Shown here: positions 27,589 through 36,510 of the stretch, piece by piece
Layout: each line of letters opens with the position of its first letter
How positions within the stretch are numbered: the stretch's first letter is position 1
Notes under the pieces: generated by a model
The model's database searches: none
What the model was told of the DNA's origin: nothing
The model's input: only the letters and a program-made list of their open reading frames with translations
Assembly (NCBI RefSeq): GCF_003315615.1
Contig: NZ_PDCH01000008.1
Coordinates: forward strand, 1 to 64,000
DNA: 64,000 nt
Source: Bifidobacterium xylocopae
Lineage (GTDB): Bacteria; Actinomycetota; Actinomycetes; Actinomycetales; Bifidobacteriaceae
Reading direction: 5' to 3'
Position numbers and translations under genes: made by a program

Positions 27589-28635
27589 TCAGATCCCGTG
27601 CCCCAGCCACTCCTCGATCAGGCAGCGCGCCACCGATATCCTGCCTGGTGGGGTCATCCGCCCTTCGTCCAGCGCCCTCGTGTATTCCTCGCGGGTCATC
27701 CAGCGGGCATCGGCCGTCTCCACCCCGTCGACATGTATGTCAGTGTCCAGGGCCCGGGCCTTGAAGGCCATCATCAACGAAGCCGGGAACGGCCAGGGTT
27801 GCGAGCCCATGTACCGCACTTCCCCAAGGGGCAGCCCCAGTTCCTCCCGGGCCTCCCTCCTGACCGCATGTTCCAGGTTCTCGCCCGCTTCGACGAACCC
27901 GGCGCATACGGCGTAGCGGGTGGGCTCCCAGGCGGCGTTGCGTTCCAGCAGCAGACGGTCCCTGGAGTCCACTATCGCGGTAATGACCGCCGGCTCGATT
28001 CGCGGGAAGAACGGCCCGTGCCGTGGTTCACGTACGCATTCCTGGGTCCAGCCATTCTGTCCTGGTGCTGTGGCCGCGCCGCAACGGGGGCAGTGACGCT
28101 GCCTACCGTGCCAGGCCGAAAGGGCGAGGGCGCACGTGGCCATCCCCACATCACGCGCCGACGCTTTCGTTGCGAACAGATCCAACCCAACCCAGTCGAA
28201 GCGGTCGGCCGTCTTGTCCAGCAGGGTGGAGCCCTCCTGGGAACCCTGACCTTCGTCGGCCAAGCGACGGGCCAGGCCTACGTCCAAAGCGAACCAGTGT
28301 TCATCGCTCGCCGAACCAAGGAAATACAATGCGCCCGGCCTATCCTGGCTCGGTGTCAGTCCACCGGGCAGGTACTCGCCGGGCAGGGAGGCCGGACGCA
28401 GGCCCGCCGTTCCCAGCCGGGCGCGCTCCTGGCTATGCAATGGCAGGGCGAGCCTGCCGTCATGGACCAGCATGACGTGCACATCGCCGGGTTCGTCATC
28501 CTCGCCCAGGCGGCGGAACAGGCCCGGATCGGTCCGCAGCTCCGTACGGTAGTCGGCACCGCCACGGGCCAGCGGCAGGAAGGGCAGGGCGCGGGTGAGT
28601 GAAAGCGGGGAAAAGTAGATCTGCCGGTCTTGCAC
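27589..28635 (-). CDS. nudC: NAD(+) diphosphatase NudC
   Basis: It hydrolyses NADH or NAD to nicotinamide mononucleotide and AMP, and can remove NAD caps from RNA. A zinc ribbon begins HCPRCGAATAPG (with later Cys in TQECVREP). The Nudix box is GFVEAGENLEHAVRREAREELG, followed by the NudC-specific SQPWPFP. The GTG at 28635 is preferred because GGGAGG sits 7 nt upstream; a TTG at 28650 would add five residues. The N-terminal domain is family-typical. Located between the hydrolase gene and the G14-controlled L,D-transpeptidase gene, same strand. Confidence 0.92.
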   Translation of the reverse strand: MQDRQIYFSPLSLTRALPFLPLARGGADYRTELRTDPGLFRRLGEDDEPGDVHVMLVHDGRLALPLHSQERARLGTAGLRPASLPGEYLPGGLTPSQDRPGALYFLGSASDEHWFALDVGLARRLADEGQGSQEGSTLLDKTADRFDWVGLDLFATKASARDVGMATCALALSAWHGRQRHCPRCGAATAPGQNGWTQECVREPRHGPFFPRIEPAVITAIVDSRDRLLLERNAAWEPTRYAVCAGFVEAGENLEHAVRREAREELGLPLGEVRYMGSQPWPFPASLMMAFKARALDTDIHVDGVETADARWMTREEYTRALDEGRMTPPGRISVARCLIEEWLGHGI

Positions 28636-28668
28636 GTGTGGGCCTCCCAATCGGCTATCGGCGTGCGC

Positions 28669-29532
28669 TCAGTGACGGCCGGCATCGGCGGCCGCCACCC
28701 GGCGGACCAGGTCGAGCAGGGCGGCGGCCACACGGTCGGGCTGTTCGGCGGCGCTGAAATGGCCGCAGTCGGAAATGGCGGTGAAGGAGGGGTGGGACAT
28801 CCGCATGGCATCGACCATGGCCTGCATGGCGGCGGGCGGGCTGGAGGGGTCCAGCTCCCCGGAGACGACCGCGGAAGGCACACGCACCGATGCCAAAATT
28901 TCACGCTGGTCGGGTCTGCCGGCGGCCATGCGCTGCCGCCAGGCGATTCCCTCCGGACTCTGGTCCCGGATCCAGCCGGTGAACCGCTCGATGTATTCAG
29001 GCGAACGCTTGACCGTCGAGTCAGACGGCCCCGCCTGGGCGAACCCCATGACCGGCTCGACGCTATCTTCGCGCTCGGCCTGGGCCGCCACCCGCAGACG
29101 GTTGTCACGAGCCCCGGGCTTGTCGGCATCGGCTGTGGTATCGCAGAAAGCCAGCCCAGCCACCATGTCGGGATGGAGTCTCACCATGCCGGCGGCCGGG
29201 TAGCCGCCCATCGACAGCCCCACCCAGATGGCCCGCCTGTGGCCCAATCCCTTGAGCAGGTCCGCATACCCCTGGGTCATCCGGTCCAAGGCCTGGGGAT
29301 AGGAGCCGTCCTCGGCGACCGGCCCGCTCTCTTCGGGGGCCGGGACCGGACTCAGGCCGGAGCCGGGCATGTCCGGCGCATACACCGCGAAAGGCTGCAC
29401 CCCCGCCCTATCGGCCTGCTGGATCAGACTGCGCGCGCATTCGTCCCACATCCGGTGATCAACGGGGAAGGCATGCATGAGCACGACCGGAATTCCCTCC
29501 CCTTCGCGATATGCGTGGTTGACGATCTTCAT
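28669..29532 (-). CDS. Alpha/beta-fold hydrolase
   Basis: 287 residues from the ATG at 29532 (MKIVNH), with AGGAAGG upstream. Alpha/beta-hydrolase signatures are PVVLMHAFPVDHRMWD (oxyanion region), the nucleophile elbow GLSMGG, the acid in SGELDPSSPP and the catalytic His in SDCGHFSAAEQP. There is no signal peptide, so it is cytosolic. The substrate cannot be inferred from the sequence; the family includes esterases, lactonases and C-C hydrolases. It is followed closely by nudC, 33 bp apart, and is likely cotranscribed with it. Confidence 0.85.
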   Translation of the reverse strand: MKIVNHAYREGEGIPVVLMHAFPVDHRMWDECARSLIQQADRAGVQPFAVYAPDMPGSGLSPVPAPEESGPVAEDGSYPQALDRMTQGYADLLKGLGHRRAIWVGLSMGGYPAAGMVRLHPDMVAGLAFCDTTADADKPGARDNRLRVAAQAEREDSVEPVMGFAQAGPSDSTVKRSPEYIERFTGWIRDQSPEGIAWRQRMAAGRPDQREILASVRVPSAVVSGELDPSSPPAAMQAMVDAMRMSHPSFTAISDCGHFSAAEQPDRVAAALLDLVRRVAAADAGRH

Positions 29533-29665
29533 GCTCAATCCTTCCTGCTCATCAATGGACTCATACACGTTTCACCAGGACCGTCGCGGCCGCCGGACCC
29601 CTTCCCCACCTGATATAGGGCGCTAGGGCGACTTCCCCGGCTAGGGAAAGGCTCAGCTGCGGCCC

Positions 29666-30295
29666 CTATAGCACCCCGGCCCAGGCCAGCGCCTGCTTCA
29701 GGATCCTGCCGTGGCCGCCCGGCATCTGACCGGCGAACACATCGAGCATGTCCGAATGGGGCTCCACCCATTCCACGTCCAGGGTCTCGTCCTGGCTCTT
29801 GCAGTCGCCGGCCACGGGCACCAGGTAGCACAGGGCTATGGCATGCTGGCGGGGGTCATGGAATTCCGAAACACCTGGCGTGGGGAAGAACTCGGCCACG
29901 GTGAAAGGCTGGACCGAAGGCGGCAGTTCAGGCAGGGCCAGCTCGCCAAGATCCTTGGAGATGTTGCGCGCCAGGGCTTCGCGGATGGACTCGTGATAGA
30001 GCACGCGTCCCGTGATCAGGGTGCGCTGGATGTCCCCGGCCTCATCCACGCACAGGAGGGTTCCCACCTGGGCAACCCGCCCGGTCGCATCGGTGCGGGC
30101 CGGAACCACTTCCACATAGGGCATGGGGAGCCTGCGCCGGGCCCAGTCGATCTCATCCGGGCCCAGCCAGCCCGGAGGGTTGCCATGGCCCGAACCGCGT
30201 ATGAAGTCCTCGGGGGTGATGTTCGAGAACTCACCCCTATCCTTCCCCGCGTCGTAGTCGGAGTCATCGGGTATCTCGTCATGTAGCACTGGCAT
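29666..30295 (-). CDS. DUF4916 (Nudix-clan) protein
   Basis: 209 residues from the ATG at 30295 (MPVLHDEIPDD). The DUF4916 core is visible: GWLGPDEIDWARRRLPMPYVEVVP, GTLLCVDEAGDIQRTLITGRVLYHESIREALARNISKDLGE, and LCYLVPVAGD. It is related to Nudix hydrolases but lacks a canonical REXXEE helix, and its activity is unknown. A near-consensus promoter (30303-30331) ends 7 nt before this ATG, which indicates a leaderless mRNA and decides the start. The gene is divergent from thioredoxin. Confidence 0.82.
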   Translation of the reverse strand: MPVLHDEIPDDSDYDAGKDRGEFSNITPEDFIRGSGHGNPPGWLGPDEIDWARRRLPMPYVEVVPARTDATGRVAQVGTLLCVDEAGDIQRTLITGRVLYHESIREALARNISKDLGELALPELPPSVQPFTVAEFFPTPGVSEFHDPRQHAIALCYLVPVAGDCKSQDETLDVEWVEPHSDMLDVFAGQMPGGHGRILKQALAWAGVL

Positions 30296-30302
30296 GGCTC
30301 CC

Positions 30303-30331
30303 ATTATCGTGCCCGGGGCCACCGGTTTCAA
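30303..30331 (-). promoter_or_regulatory. Sigma-70-type promoter, probably leaderless
   Basis: Minus strand TTGAAA (30331-30326), 17-bp spacer, GATAAT (30308-30303). The ATG at 30295 begins 7 nt after the -10, where transcription would be expected to start. Confidence 0.7.
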
Positions 30332-30452
30332 GCCCGGGGACAGGCAAGCGCGGAATGCGCCAAGAGCATACTTCCAAGCCTGGTGGAATGCTGGAGGCAA
30401 CAGAGTGGTTGGCCCTGTAAGAAGCAGGGCGGGACAGCAAGAAGGAGCGATC

Positions 30453-30809
30453 ATGGCTACGGTAACGTTGACTTCACAGAACTTCCAGGAGACCATCGAG
30501 AAGAACGACCTGGTATTCGTCGACTTCTGGGCTACCTGGTGCGGACCTTGCAAGGCCTTCGGACCCATCTACGACAAGGCCTCCGGCAGCAACAAGGACA
30601 TCGTCTTCGGCAAGGTCGACATCGACCAGAACCAGGAGCTCGCGGCGGCGGCCGACATTCAGGCCGTGCCCACGTTGATGATCGCCAAGCAGGGTCAGAT
30701 CATCTTCAAGCAGGCCGGCGCCCTGCGCGCCTCGGACCTGGACGACGTGATCCGCCAGGCCCGCGAGGTCAAGCTGGATGAGGGCGCCAAGGAGCCCGTC
30801 AACCAGTAA
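30453..30809 (+). CDS. trxA: Thioredoxin
   Basis: 118 residues. A small thiol-disulfide oxidoreductase of the cytosol, with the active site WCGPC in FWATWCGPCKAF and the cis-Pro loop in VPTLMIAKQG. The C-terminal helix is slightly extended (REVKLDEGAKEPVNQ). The ATG at 30453 follows AAGGAGCGATC. Monocistronic by appearance; its divergent partner is the DUF4916 gene and the next gene downstream has its own promoter. Confidence 0.95.
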   Translation: MATVTLTSQNFQETIEKNDLVFVDFWATWCGPCKAFGPIYDKASGSNKDIVFGKVDIDQNQELAAAADIQAVPTLMIAKQGQIIFKQAGALRASDLDDVIRQAREVKLDEGAKEPVNQ

Positions 30810-30850
30810 GGTCTCCGGCAGGCTATCCGCGACACCGCCCTCCGGTGAAC

Positions 30851-30879
30851 TGTACAAGCAGCCGCCGGGGGGCTAAAAT
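30851..30879 (+). promoter_or_regulatory. Putative promoter of the Rpf/G5 gene
   Basis: TGTACA (30851-30856), 17-bp spacer, TAAAAT (30874-30879). It would give a 5' leader of about 125 nt before the ATG at 31012, long enough for the structure at 30898-30981. Confidence 0.5.
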
Positions 30880-30897
30880 GTGTCAGGAGTGTGCATT

Positions 30898-30981
30898 CCG
30901 ACGGCGCTTCGGCCGGTTCTCTTCGGAGGTCGAAGCCGCATGCCACCCGGGGTCAAGCCCCGGATACGAGAAAGTCCGTCG
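30898..30981 (+). ncRNA. Candidate structured 5' leader
   Basis: CGACGG (30899-30904) can pair with CCGTCG (30976-30981) to close a multibranch structure that contains a strong hairpin, CCGGGG (30947-30952) with CCCCGG (30958-30963). Cell-wall resuscitation factor genes in actinobacteria are often under c-di-AMP riboswitches, but the conserved ydaO core motifs were not recognised here. The status as a regulatory RNA is inference. Confidence 0.3.
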
Positions 30982-31011
30982 AGGACGAACAGGCAGAGCA
31001 AGAGGAGCGTA

Positions 31012-32025
31012 ATGGCGTCCCATCGCAAGGACCGTACAGCCGGGTTCAAGGCTTTGACCCGGCGGCAGTGGATGCGTATCGCGGCGGGCTGCGCGGCAGC
31101 CGTCATGGTGATCGGGGCCGGCGTGGCCGCAGGCGGTTACCACCACTTCCAGAGCACGTCCTCCGACCCTTCCGCCATGGCCTTCTCCGCAACCCAGTCC
31201 AAGAGCGCCGAGGTCTCCCGCGACAACGTACGCAGGTCCCTCAATCAGGGTGCGGGCGGGTCCAGCTCCGGCACCTCGTATGTCAATGTGGAGATCAATG
31301 GGGCCAAGCGAGTCGTCCTGGGCAACCATTTCACCACCGTCAAGTCCGTGCTCGACGCGGGTGACATCACCCTCGAGCCCGGCGACCAGGTCTCACCCTC
31401 CCTCAGGACCAAGGTGAGCGAGGCCACCACCATCAAGGTTGAACGTACCGATGCTTCGGTGAAGACCGAGGAATCCGCCATCCCCTTCAACACCATCGAG
31501 GAAAGGACCGACTCGTTGCCGGCCGGCAGCACCAAGGTCAAGACCGAGGGGCGGAACGGCGTGATGGAGACCACTTCACTGATCACCAAGGCGGGCGGCA
31601 AGAGCCTGTCCTCAAACATCTTCGCATCCTTTGTAAAGCAGGCCCCTGTAGCCAAGGTCGTGCTGGTAGGCACCGGTTCAGCCGGCTCGTCCCCCTCCGC
31701 CCCCGGTTCGTCCACGACCGCCCCGATCGGCGATTCGCAATCCATCGCCCATGAGCTTGTGCTCTCCAAGGGCTTGGGCGAAGGGGAGTTCACCTGCCTG
31801 GTCCAGCTGTGGAACAAGGAGTCCGGCTGGCGCACCAATGCAGCCAACCCCTCGGGTGCCTACGGCATCCCGCAGGCCCTGCCCGGTTCCAAGATGGCTG
31901 AGGCTGGCCCCGACTGGCAGAACAATGCCCGCACCCAGATAACCTGGGGCTTGGGATACATCGCCGGACGGTACGGCACCCCCTGTGGTGCCTGGTCACA
32001 CTCCCAGTCCTCCGGCTGGTATTAA
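31012..32025 (+). CDS. Resuscitation-promoting-factor-like protein with G5 domain
   Basis: 337 residues. A membrane or signal segment (WMRIAAGCAAAVMVIGAGVAAGGY) is followed by a short DUF348-like stretch (YVNVEINGAKRVVLGNHFTTVKSVLDAG), a G5 domain (about residues 155-200, IPFNTIEERTDSLPAGSTKVKTEGRNG) and a C-terminal lysozyme-like transglycosylase domain (WNKESGWRTNAANPSGAYGIPQALPG, with catalytic Glu in KESGW). It probably cleaves peptidoglycan outside the cell and promotes growth. The ATG at 31012 has AAGAGGAGCG upstream. A strong rho-independent terminator follows. The transcript leader may be structured (30898-30981). Confidence 0.88.
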   Translation: MASHRKDRTAGFKALTRRQWMRIAAGCAAAVMVIGAGVAAGGYHHFQSTSSDPSAMAFSATQSKSAEVSRDNVRRSLNQGAGGSSSGTSYVNVEINGAKRVVLGNHFTTVKSVLDAGDITLEPGDQVSPSLRTKVSEATTIKVERTDASVKTEESAIPFNTIEERTDSLPAGSTKVKTEGRNGVMETTSLITKAGGKSLSSNIFASFVKQAPVAKVVLVGTGSAGSSPSAPGSSTTAPIGDSQSIAHELVLSKGLGEGEFTCLVQLWNKESGWRTNAANPSGAYGIPQALPGSKMAEAGPDWQNNARTQITWGLGYIAGRYGTPCGAWSHSQSSGWY

Positions 32026-32035
32026 ATTCCCGAAA

Positions 32036-32066
32036 GGGGGCCCCGAGAGGCCCCCCTTTTTTTTTT
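32036..32066 (+). terminator. Rho-independent terminator of the Rpf/G5 gene
   Basis: GGGGGCC (32036-32042) pairs with GGCCCCC (32049-32055), followed by an uninterrupted run of 10 T (32057-32066). Confidence 0.93.
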
Positions 32067-32460
32067 AGCCTAATCCTGCTTCCGCAATGCAGCCTCGTAT
32101 TGCAGTGGCATCCATGGTACGGTCACGCGACCGGGACTTGCACAACTCCCACGCTGACCCCTATTTCGGGGGAATACACCCGAAGGCATTGAACCCAAGC
32201 CGAAACCGCCGCTGCTCAGGATGCTGCCGGCAACGAGGCATATCGACGGCCTTGGCCAGGCGGCAGGCCTAGCCTTTCAGCATGGCCACGGAATTCCGCA
32301 CAGATCAACAGCGGACATCACCTGCCCACCTTCCATCCCGGCAGCCCGGGCGATGCGAACCACCTGCTTTCACCCTGAAGCCACCGCCGACCAGCCTACA
32401 CAGAACGGCCCACCCAGGTGGAACCCGGGTGGGCCGTTCCTTTGTCGCGCGTCTCCTGAC
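32067..32460. other. Intergenic region between convergent genes
   Basis: No gene is supported in this stretch. Apart from the terminator-like inverted repeat at 32404-32438 nothing was recognised. Confidence 0.55.
32404..32438. terminator. Perfect 12-bp inverted repeat downstream of the permease
   Basis: AACGGCCCACCC (32404-32415) and GGGTGGGCCGTT (32427-32438) form a perfect 12-bp stem with an 11-nt loop, 23 bp after the permease stop. It probably terminates the minus-strand permease transcript, and could also act on the plus strand. Confidence 0.75.
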
Positions 32461-33861
32461 CTAGAAGATGGCTTGAAGGACGAAGTCCAGGATGAAGAGG
32501 GCGCCGACCCCCCAGATGATCGGGTGGACCTCCTTCGCCCGGCCCTTGCAGGTCATGGTCAGGCAGTAGGTGATGAAGCCCGCGGCCACACCATAGGAGA
32601 TGGAGTAGGAGAAGCCCATGAAAATGGCCGCGAAGAAAGCGGGGATCGCCTCGGTCAGATCCGACCACTTGATCTCACCGAAGGAGGACATCATCATGCA
32701 TCCCACGATGACCAGGACAGGAGCGGTTGCGGCTCCGGGCACGGCAGACACCAAGGGTGCGAACAAAGCGGAGAGGGCGAAGCAGGCGGCGATGACCACG
32801 GATGTCAGTCCGGTGCGACCGCCCGCCGCAATACCGGAGGCGGACTCGACGAAGGTCGTGGTGTTGGAGGTGCCGAAGAGGGCGCCGAAGGAGGTGGCGG
32901 TGGCATCGGCGAACAGGGCCCGGTCCATCTTGGAGGAGAAACCGGCACCGGTCTCCAGGGCCTGCTCGTCGGCATCGGAGAAGATGCCCGAGCGGCGGCC
33001 TGTGCCTACGAAGGTGCCGATCGTGTCGAAGGTGTCCGACAGGGAGAAGGCGAAGATGGTCACCAGCACCATGGGCAGTTTGGCCGGGTCGGAGAAGAGG
33101 GCGGGGAAGCCGGCCGGGGTGAAGATGGCCAGGAAGGTCTGCGGCAGCTGGGAGAAGGCCTGCCCCAGGTCGACGGACTTGGCGGCGGTGGTGACACCCA
33201 TGGGGATGCCGATCAGTGTGACCGCAATGATGGCGATCACGAACGCGGCCTTGTTCAGGATGGCCCAGCGGCCCCGGAACTTGCAGAGCAGGAGGACGAC
33301 CGTGATGACCAGACCGATCACGAACAGGATCGTCGAGGGCGTATCGAAGGTGGTCAGCGAGGGGTTGGCGCCGGCGGCCGAGGACTTGTCGGGGCTGAAC
33401 TTGATGATGCCGACGTTGAGCAGCCCCACGTAGGCGATGAAGACGCCGATGCCGCCGCCGATCGCATGCTGAAGGATGGGCGGGATGGCGCGGATGATCA
33501 TCTTGCGCAGCTTGGTGGCCGTTACGATGATGTTGATCACGCCGCAGATGAAGACCATGGACAGGGTCTCCTGCCAGGTGAAGCCCAGGCCTTTGACCAC
33601 GGTGAAGGTGAAGAAGGCGTTGAGCCCGACGCCCGGTGCGACGCCGTAGGGCACGTTCGCCACGAACGCCATGATCAGGGTGCCGATGATGGCGGCGATG
33701 ATGGTGGCAATGAAAACTGCCCCCCATGGCATGCCTGCCGTGGAGAGGACCGAGGGGTTGACCGCGATGATGTAGGCCATCGCGAAGAAGGTCGTCAGGC
33801 CAGCGACGACCTCTGTTGAAACTGTGGTATGATTCTCTGTAAGCCTGAACAGCCCGTGCAT
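32461..33861 (-). CDS. NCS2-family purine permease (AzgA/PbuG-like)
   Basis: 466 residues with about 12 to 14 membrane segments. It starts FRLTENHTTVSTEVVAGLTTFFAMAYIIAVNP, the hallmark of the AzgA/PbuG branch of NCS2 carriers. Family motifs include the substrate-site AFSLSDTFDTIGTFVGTGRRSG and FGTSNTTTFVESASGIAAGGRTGLTS. Characterised members import adenine, hypoxanthine and guanine with protons. The start at 33861 has TAGGAG. No purine riboswitch signature was seen in the 186-bp leader. Confidence 0.92.
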   Translation of the reverse strand: MHGLFRLTENHTTVSTEVVAGLTTFFAMAYIIAVNPSVLSTAGMPWGAVFIATIIAAIIGTLIMAFVANVPYGVAPGVGLNAFFTFTVVKGLGFTWQETLSMVFICGVINIIVTATKLRKMIIRAIPPILQHAIGGGIGVFIAYVGLLNVGIIKFSPDKSSAAGANPSLTTFDTPSTILFVIGLVITVVLLLCKFRGRWAILNKAAFVIAIIAVTLIGIPMGVTTAAKSVDLGQAFSQLPQTFLAIFTPAGFPALFSDPAKLPMVLVTIFAFSLSDTFDTIGTFVGTGRRSGIFSDADEQALETGAGFSSKMDRALFADATATSFGALFGTSNTTTFVESASGIAAGGRTGLTSVVIAACFALSALFAPLVSAVPGAATAPVLVIVGCMMMSSFGEIKWSDLTEAIPAFFAAIFMGFSYSISYGVAAGFITYCLTMTCKGRAKEVHPIIWGVGALFILDFVLQAIF

Positions 33862-34047
33862 AGTTCTCCTATGTGAGTCATGATTTGGCGATCCGACAAA
33901 CAGCAGGATAGCACGGGCTCCAGGCTTTTCCTTTTTCCGGTCTCAAAACGTGTCGCGCCGCCGCTGGTGTGATACCCCGACCACGAACTCAAACCGGTTC
34001 CAGGCATGGTACCGGCCCGCCTCATATGTCAGTCCGGCCTGCCAGGT

Positions 34048-35052
34048 TCACAGGGCCGCGATCAGCAGGTGGCCGCCGATCATCATCACCGTGCCCATCA
34101 CCGCGGTAAGGGCGAGGGTGAATCCGGCCAGGCGGGCGTTGCCCAAGACCTTGTCGGTGAACATGGTGGCGAACACCGCCGTGGGCGACAGGCAGCACAG
34201 TGCCACGGCCTCGCGCACGGTCGGGTCGAAGGGCAGCAGGAACCAGGCGGCCGCCGCGAAGATCAGCCCGAAGGGCAATCTCCAAGCCAGCACCTGGGCC
34301 ACGTCCTTGATGTCCCGCGACCCGGAGGGCAGTTCCATCAGCATGCCCACCATGATCATCGCGCAGAAGGAGTTGGCCCCTGAGAAGGGCTGCGTGACCT
34401 GTGCCACCCAATGGGGCAGGTTCCAACCAAGGAGCATCATGATCGCCATGACCAGGTATACATCGAAGCAGACCGAACCCAGGAAACCCTTGATCACCCC
34501 CTGGGCGAGGGCCTTGCGTCGCAAGCGCCTGGCGTCGGGGTCGTCGGTGCGCGGGGAGGGCATGACCGGCGCATCCACCGCCCCCTGTTCGGACAGGGGT
34601 CTGCCAGGCTGAATATGCAGGAGATTCTGGGTCATGACGGACGTGCCGGCCGCCACCATCACGTCGTTGCCCAGATCGAACATGGCCGCCGGCACCAGTG
34701 CAGCCGGACCGATCAGCAGCTGGAGCATGGGGAAGCTGAAACAGCCGATGTTGAAACCGGACGTGTTGAGCATCAGGAAGGCACGACGGCCCACCGGCGT
34801 GCGCCTGGTGGTCAGGTAGACGCCCAGGGGCGGCAGCAGGGCGGCCAGCACCGCGAACGCCGACAGCAGCAAAAAGCTCACCTGGTGGGGGTTGGTAGCG
34901 AAGGAATAGATGATGGCCCCGGGCAGGACCAGGTCGAACTCAAGTGTCTGCACGACCCGGTAGTCACGCTCCCCCAGGAGTCCGAAGCGTTTGAAAAGGT
35001 ATCCCGCAAGGATGATCGCCAACAGCGTCGCCGGCTGTATCAGCATCCCCAT
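34048..35052 (-). CDS. AEC-family (auxin efflux carrier-like) transporter
   Basis: 334 residues with about ten hydrophobic segments in two bundles separated by a cytoplasmic loop (about residues 165-195, PSPRTDDPDARRLRRK). The N-terminal FKRFGLLGERDYRVVQTLEFDLVLPG and the C-terminal CLSPTAVFATMFTDKV match the AEC (PIN-like) family, which in bacteria export or import malate, malonate or other small acids. The substrate is not assigned. The ATG at 35052 is chosen for GAGGAGGGGCCG immediately upstream. Confidence 0.85.
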   Translation of the reverse strand: MGMLIQPATLLAIILAGYLFKRFGLLGERDYRVVQTLEFDLVLPGAIIYSFATNPHQVSFLLLSAFAVLAALLPPLGVYLTTRRTPVGRRAFLMLNTSGFNIGCFSFPMLQLLIGPAALVPAAMFDLGNDVMVAAGTSVMTQNLLHIQPGRPLSEQGAVDAPVMPSPRTDDPDARRLRRKALAQGVIKGFLGSVCFDVYLVMAIMMLLGWNLPHWVAQVTQPFSGANSFCAMIMVGMLMELPSGSRDIKDVAQVLAWRLPFGLIFAAAAWFLLPFDPTVREAVALCCLSPTAVFATMFTDKVLGNARLAGFTLALTAVMGTVMMIGGHLLIAAL

Positions 35053-35130
35053 CGGCCCCTCCTCGCGCGCTCGGCAGTGCCCTCCCATACTAGCGCCGGC
35101 AACCCCTCCCCCGCCAACCCCCGCCCGCGC

Positions 35131-36170
35131 TCAGCCTGCGGACCCGCCCTGCTGCTTCTGGACGTTCTGGACGAAGCGGTCGAAGTCGGAGATATTGCGC
35201 TTGTCGAACTTGGCGAACTCCTCTCGCGCGCGCCGGTCGGCCTGGCTCTTGTTCATCCTGCCCCGGCCTTCCAACAGTTGCCCGCCGGTCAGCCCGATGT
35301 ACTGGTCGCACAGGGCGACGCACTCGCTCATGGTGGTGATCGTATGGTTGCGCACCCGCAACTCCGCCGCATCCAGGAAACCCGACACCAGCTGGTTGAG
35401 ATGCCCGATCTCCTCCTCACTCAGGTAATTTTGACCACAGTCACATCCGAGGAGTGGATACGGCCATCCGGCGACCCCTTCCAGGAAGCAAGCCCCATGT
35501 TCGGCTTCGCTGCATCCGCCCGTTCGGCGATGATCTCAGCCGCGGTATGACCGCTGATGACGTAGTGGAACTTGTTCTGAATGCCGACGAAGAGGTCGCG
35601 CGCGGTCTGCGAGTGGGGGTCGTAGTCCACGCTGATGTCCTGGAACAGGTCGGTCACCTTCTGGTAAAAGCGCCGCTCGGAGGCCCGGATGTCGCGGATG
35701 CGGCCCAGCAGCTCGTCGAAGTAGTCCAGACCGAAGGGCGTCCGTTCTTGAGCATGTCGTCGTTGAGGGCGAAGCCTTTGATGATGTACTGCCTGAGCGT
35801 ACCGGTCGCCCACTGGCGGAACTTGGTGGCCTGCCTGCTGTTCACCCGGTAAACCCACTGCAATGATCGCGTCCAGGTTATAGTAGGCCACACGCCTCGA
35901 AACCCTTCTGCCGCCTTCGTTGCGAACTATTTCCATTTTGGAAACAGTTGCCTCTTCCTGCAGCTCTCCTTCCGCAAAAATGTTGTCCAAATGCTTCGAT
36001 ATTGCCGGCGTCTTCACTCCGAACAGTTGAGCAATGCCCTTTTGTGGCAGCCAGAAGGTCTCATCCCGGTAGGTCACCTCCACCGGCACATTGAGCCCGT
36101 CCTGCTGGTAGAGCACAATCTCCGCCTTGGGCCCGGCCTCACCGCCCGTCCCATCCGTCATCTCCGCCAT
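35131..36170 (-). pseudogene. rhuM-family gene broken by three frameshifts
   Basis: The reading begins at 36170 (MAEMTDGTGG, site AAAGGTG) with the RhuM hallmark EVTYRDETFWLPQKGIAQLFG. It continues across three frame changes: at about 35851 (an extra T in GGTTTACC, separating AIIAVG from YRVNSRQATKFRQW), about 35737 (one C missing in CGCCC, between KNGRP and FGLDYFDEL) and about 35430 (one A missing, between SDVTV and NYLSEEEIGHLN). The last segment ends with the stop at 35131. All four pieces align to one RhuM-like protein of about 345 residues. The family is linked to restriction or toxin-like islands and to Salmonella pathogenicity, with unclear function. All three changes are single-base indels at short homopolymers. 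Confidence 0.88.
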
Positions 36171-36510
36171 ATTGGTCACCTTTACCCTTCGTGTTGCCTT
36201 GCTGTAAGCGCCTGTTTCCACCGAGGCTGGCAGGCCGCCGAGCCGAGCCCGGAAAGGCAGGGGAGGAATGTGGTCGAGTGTGACAAAACCCCCGCTGGGC
36301 GCAGGCAATTGTCCGCCAGAGGGGCCCAGAGCAGTCAAGGTCGCGGCGGCGATAATAGAGTGGATGGCAATGTTGGCGGTGGATTGCGGCCGGCCCGGTT
36401 GGGGAATCGGGGGCAGCGGTCGCGCACTCCCCCGCCCCGGCAGTGTGTTCCGTAAGGCCCGGCAGCCCCGTCCGCTCCGGACCGACCGCAGTCACAAGGG
36501 GATTTTGCTC
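36171..36510. other. Intergenic region between the two pseudogenes
   Basis: No gene is supported. It holds the ribosome site of the rhuM remnant on the minus strand and, on the plus strand, the leader of the RCC1 pseudogene (GGGGATTTTGCTC before ATG at 36511). No repeat or mobile-element end was recognised. Confidence 0.5.

Noticed and set aside
30898-30981. Definite c-di-AMP (ydaO) riboswitch
   Set aside because: Context fits, but conserved core sequences were not found; kept only as a candidate structured leader.
33862-34047. Purine riboswitch before the NCS2 permease
   Set aside because: No conserved purine-aptamer loops or P1 pattern in the leader.
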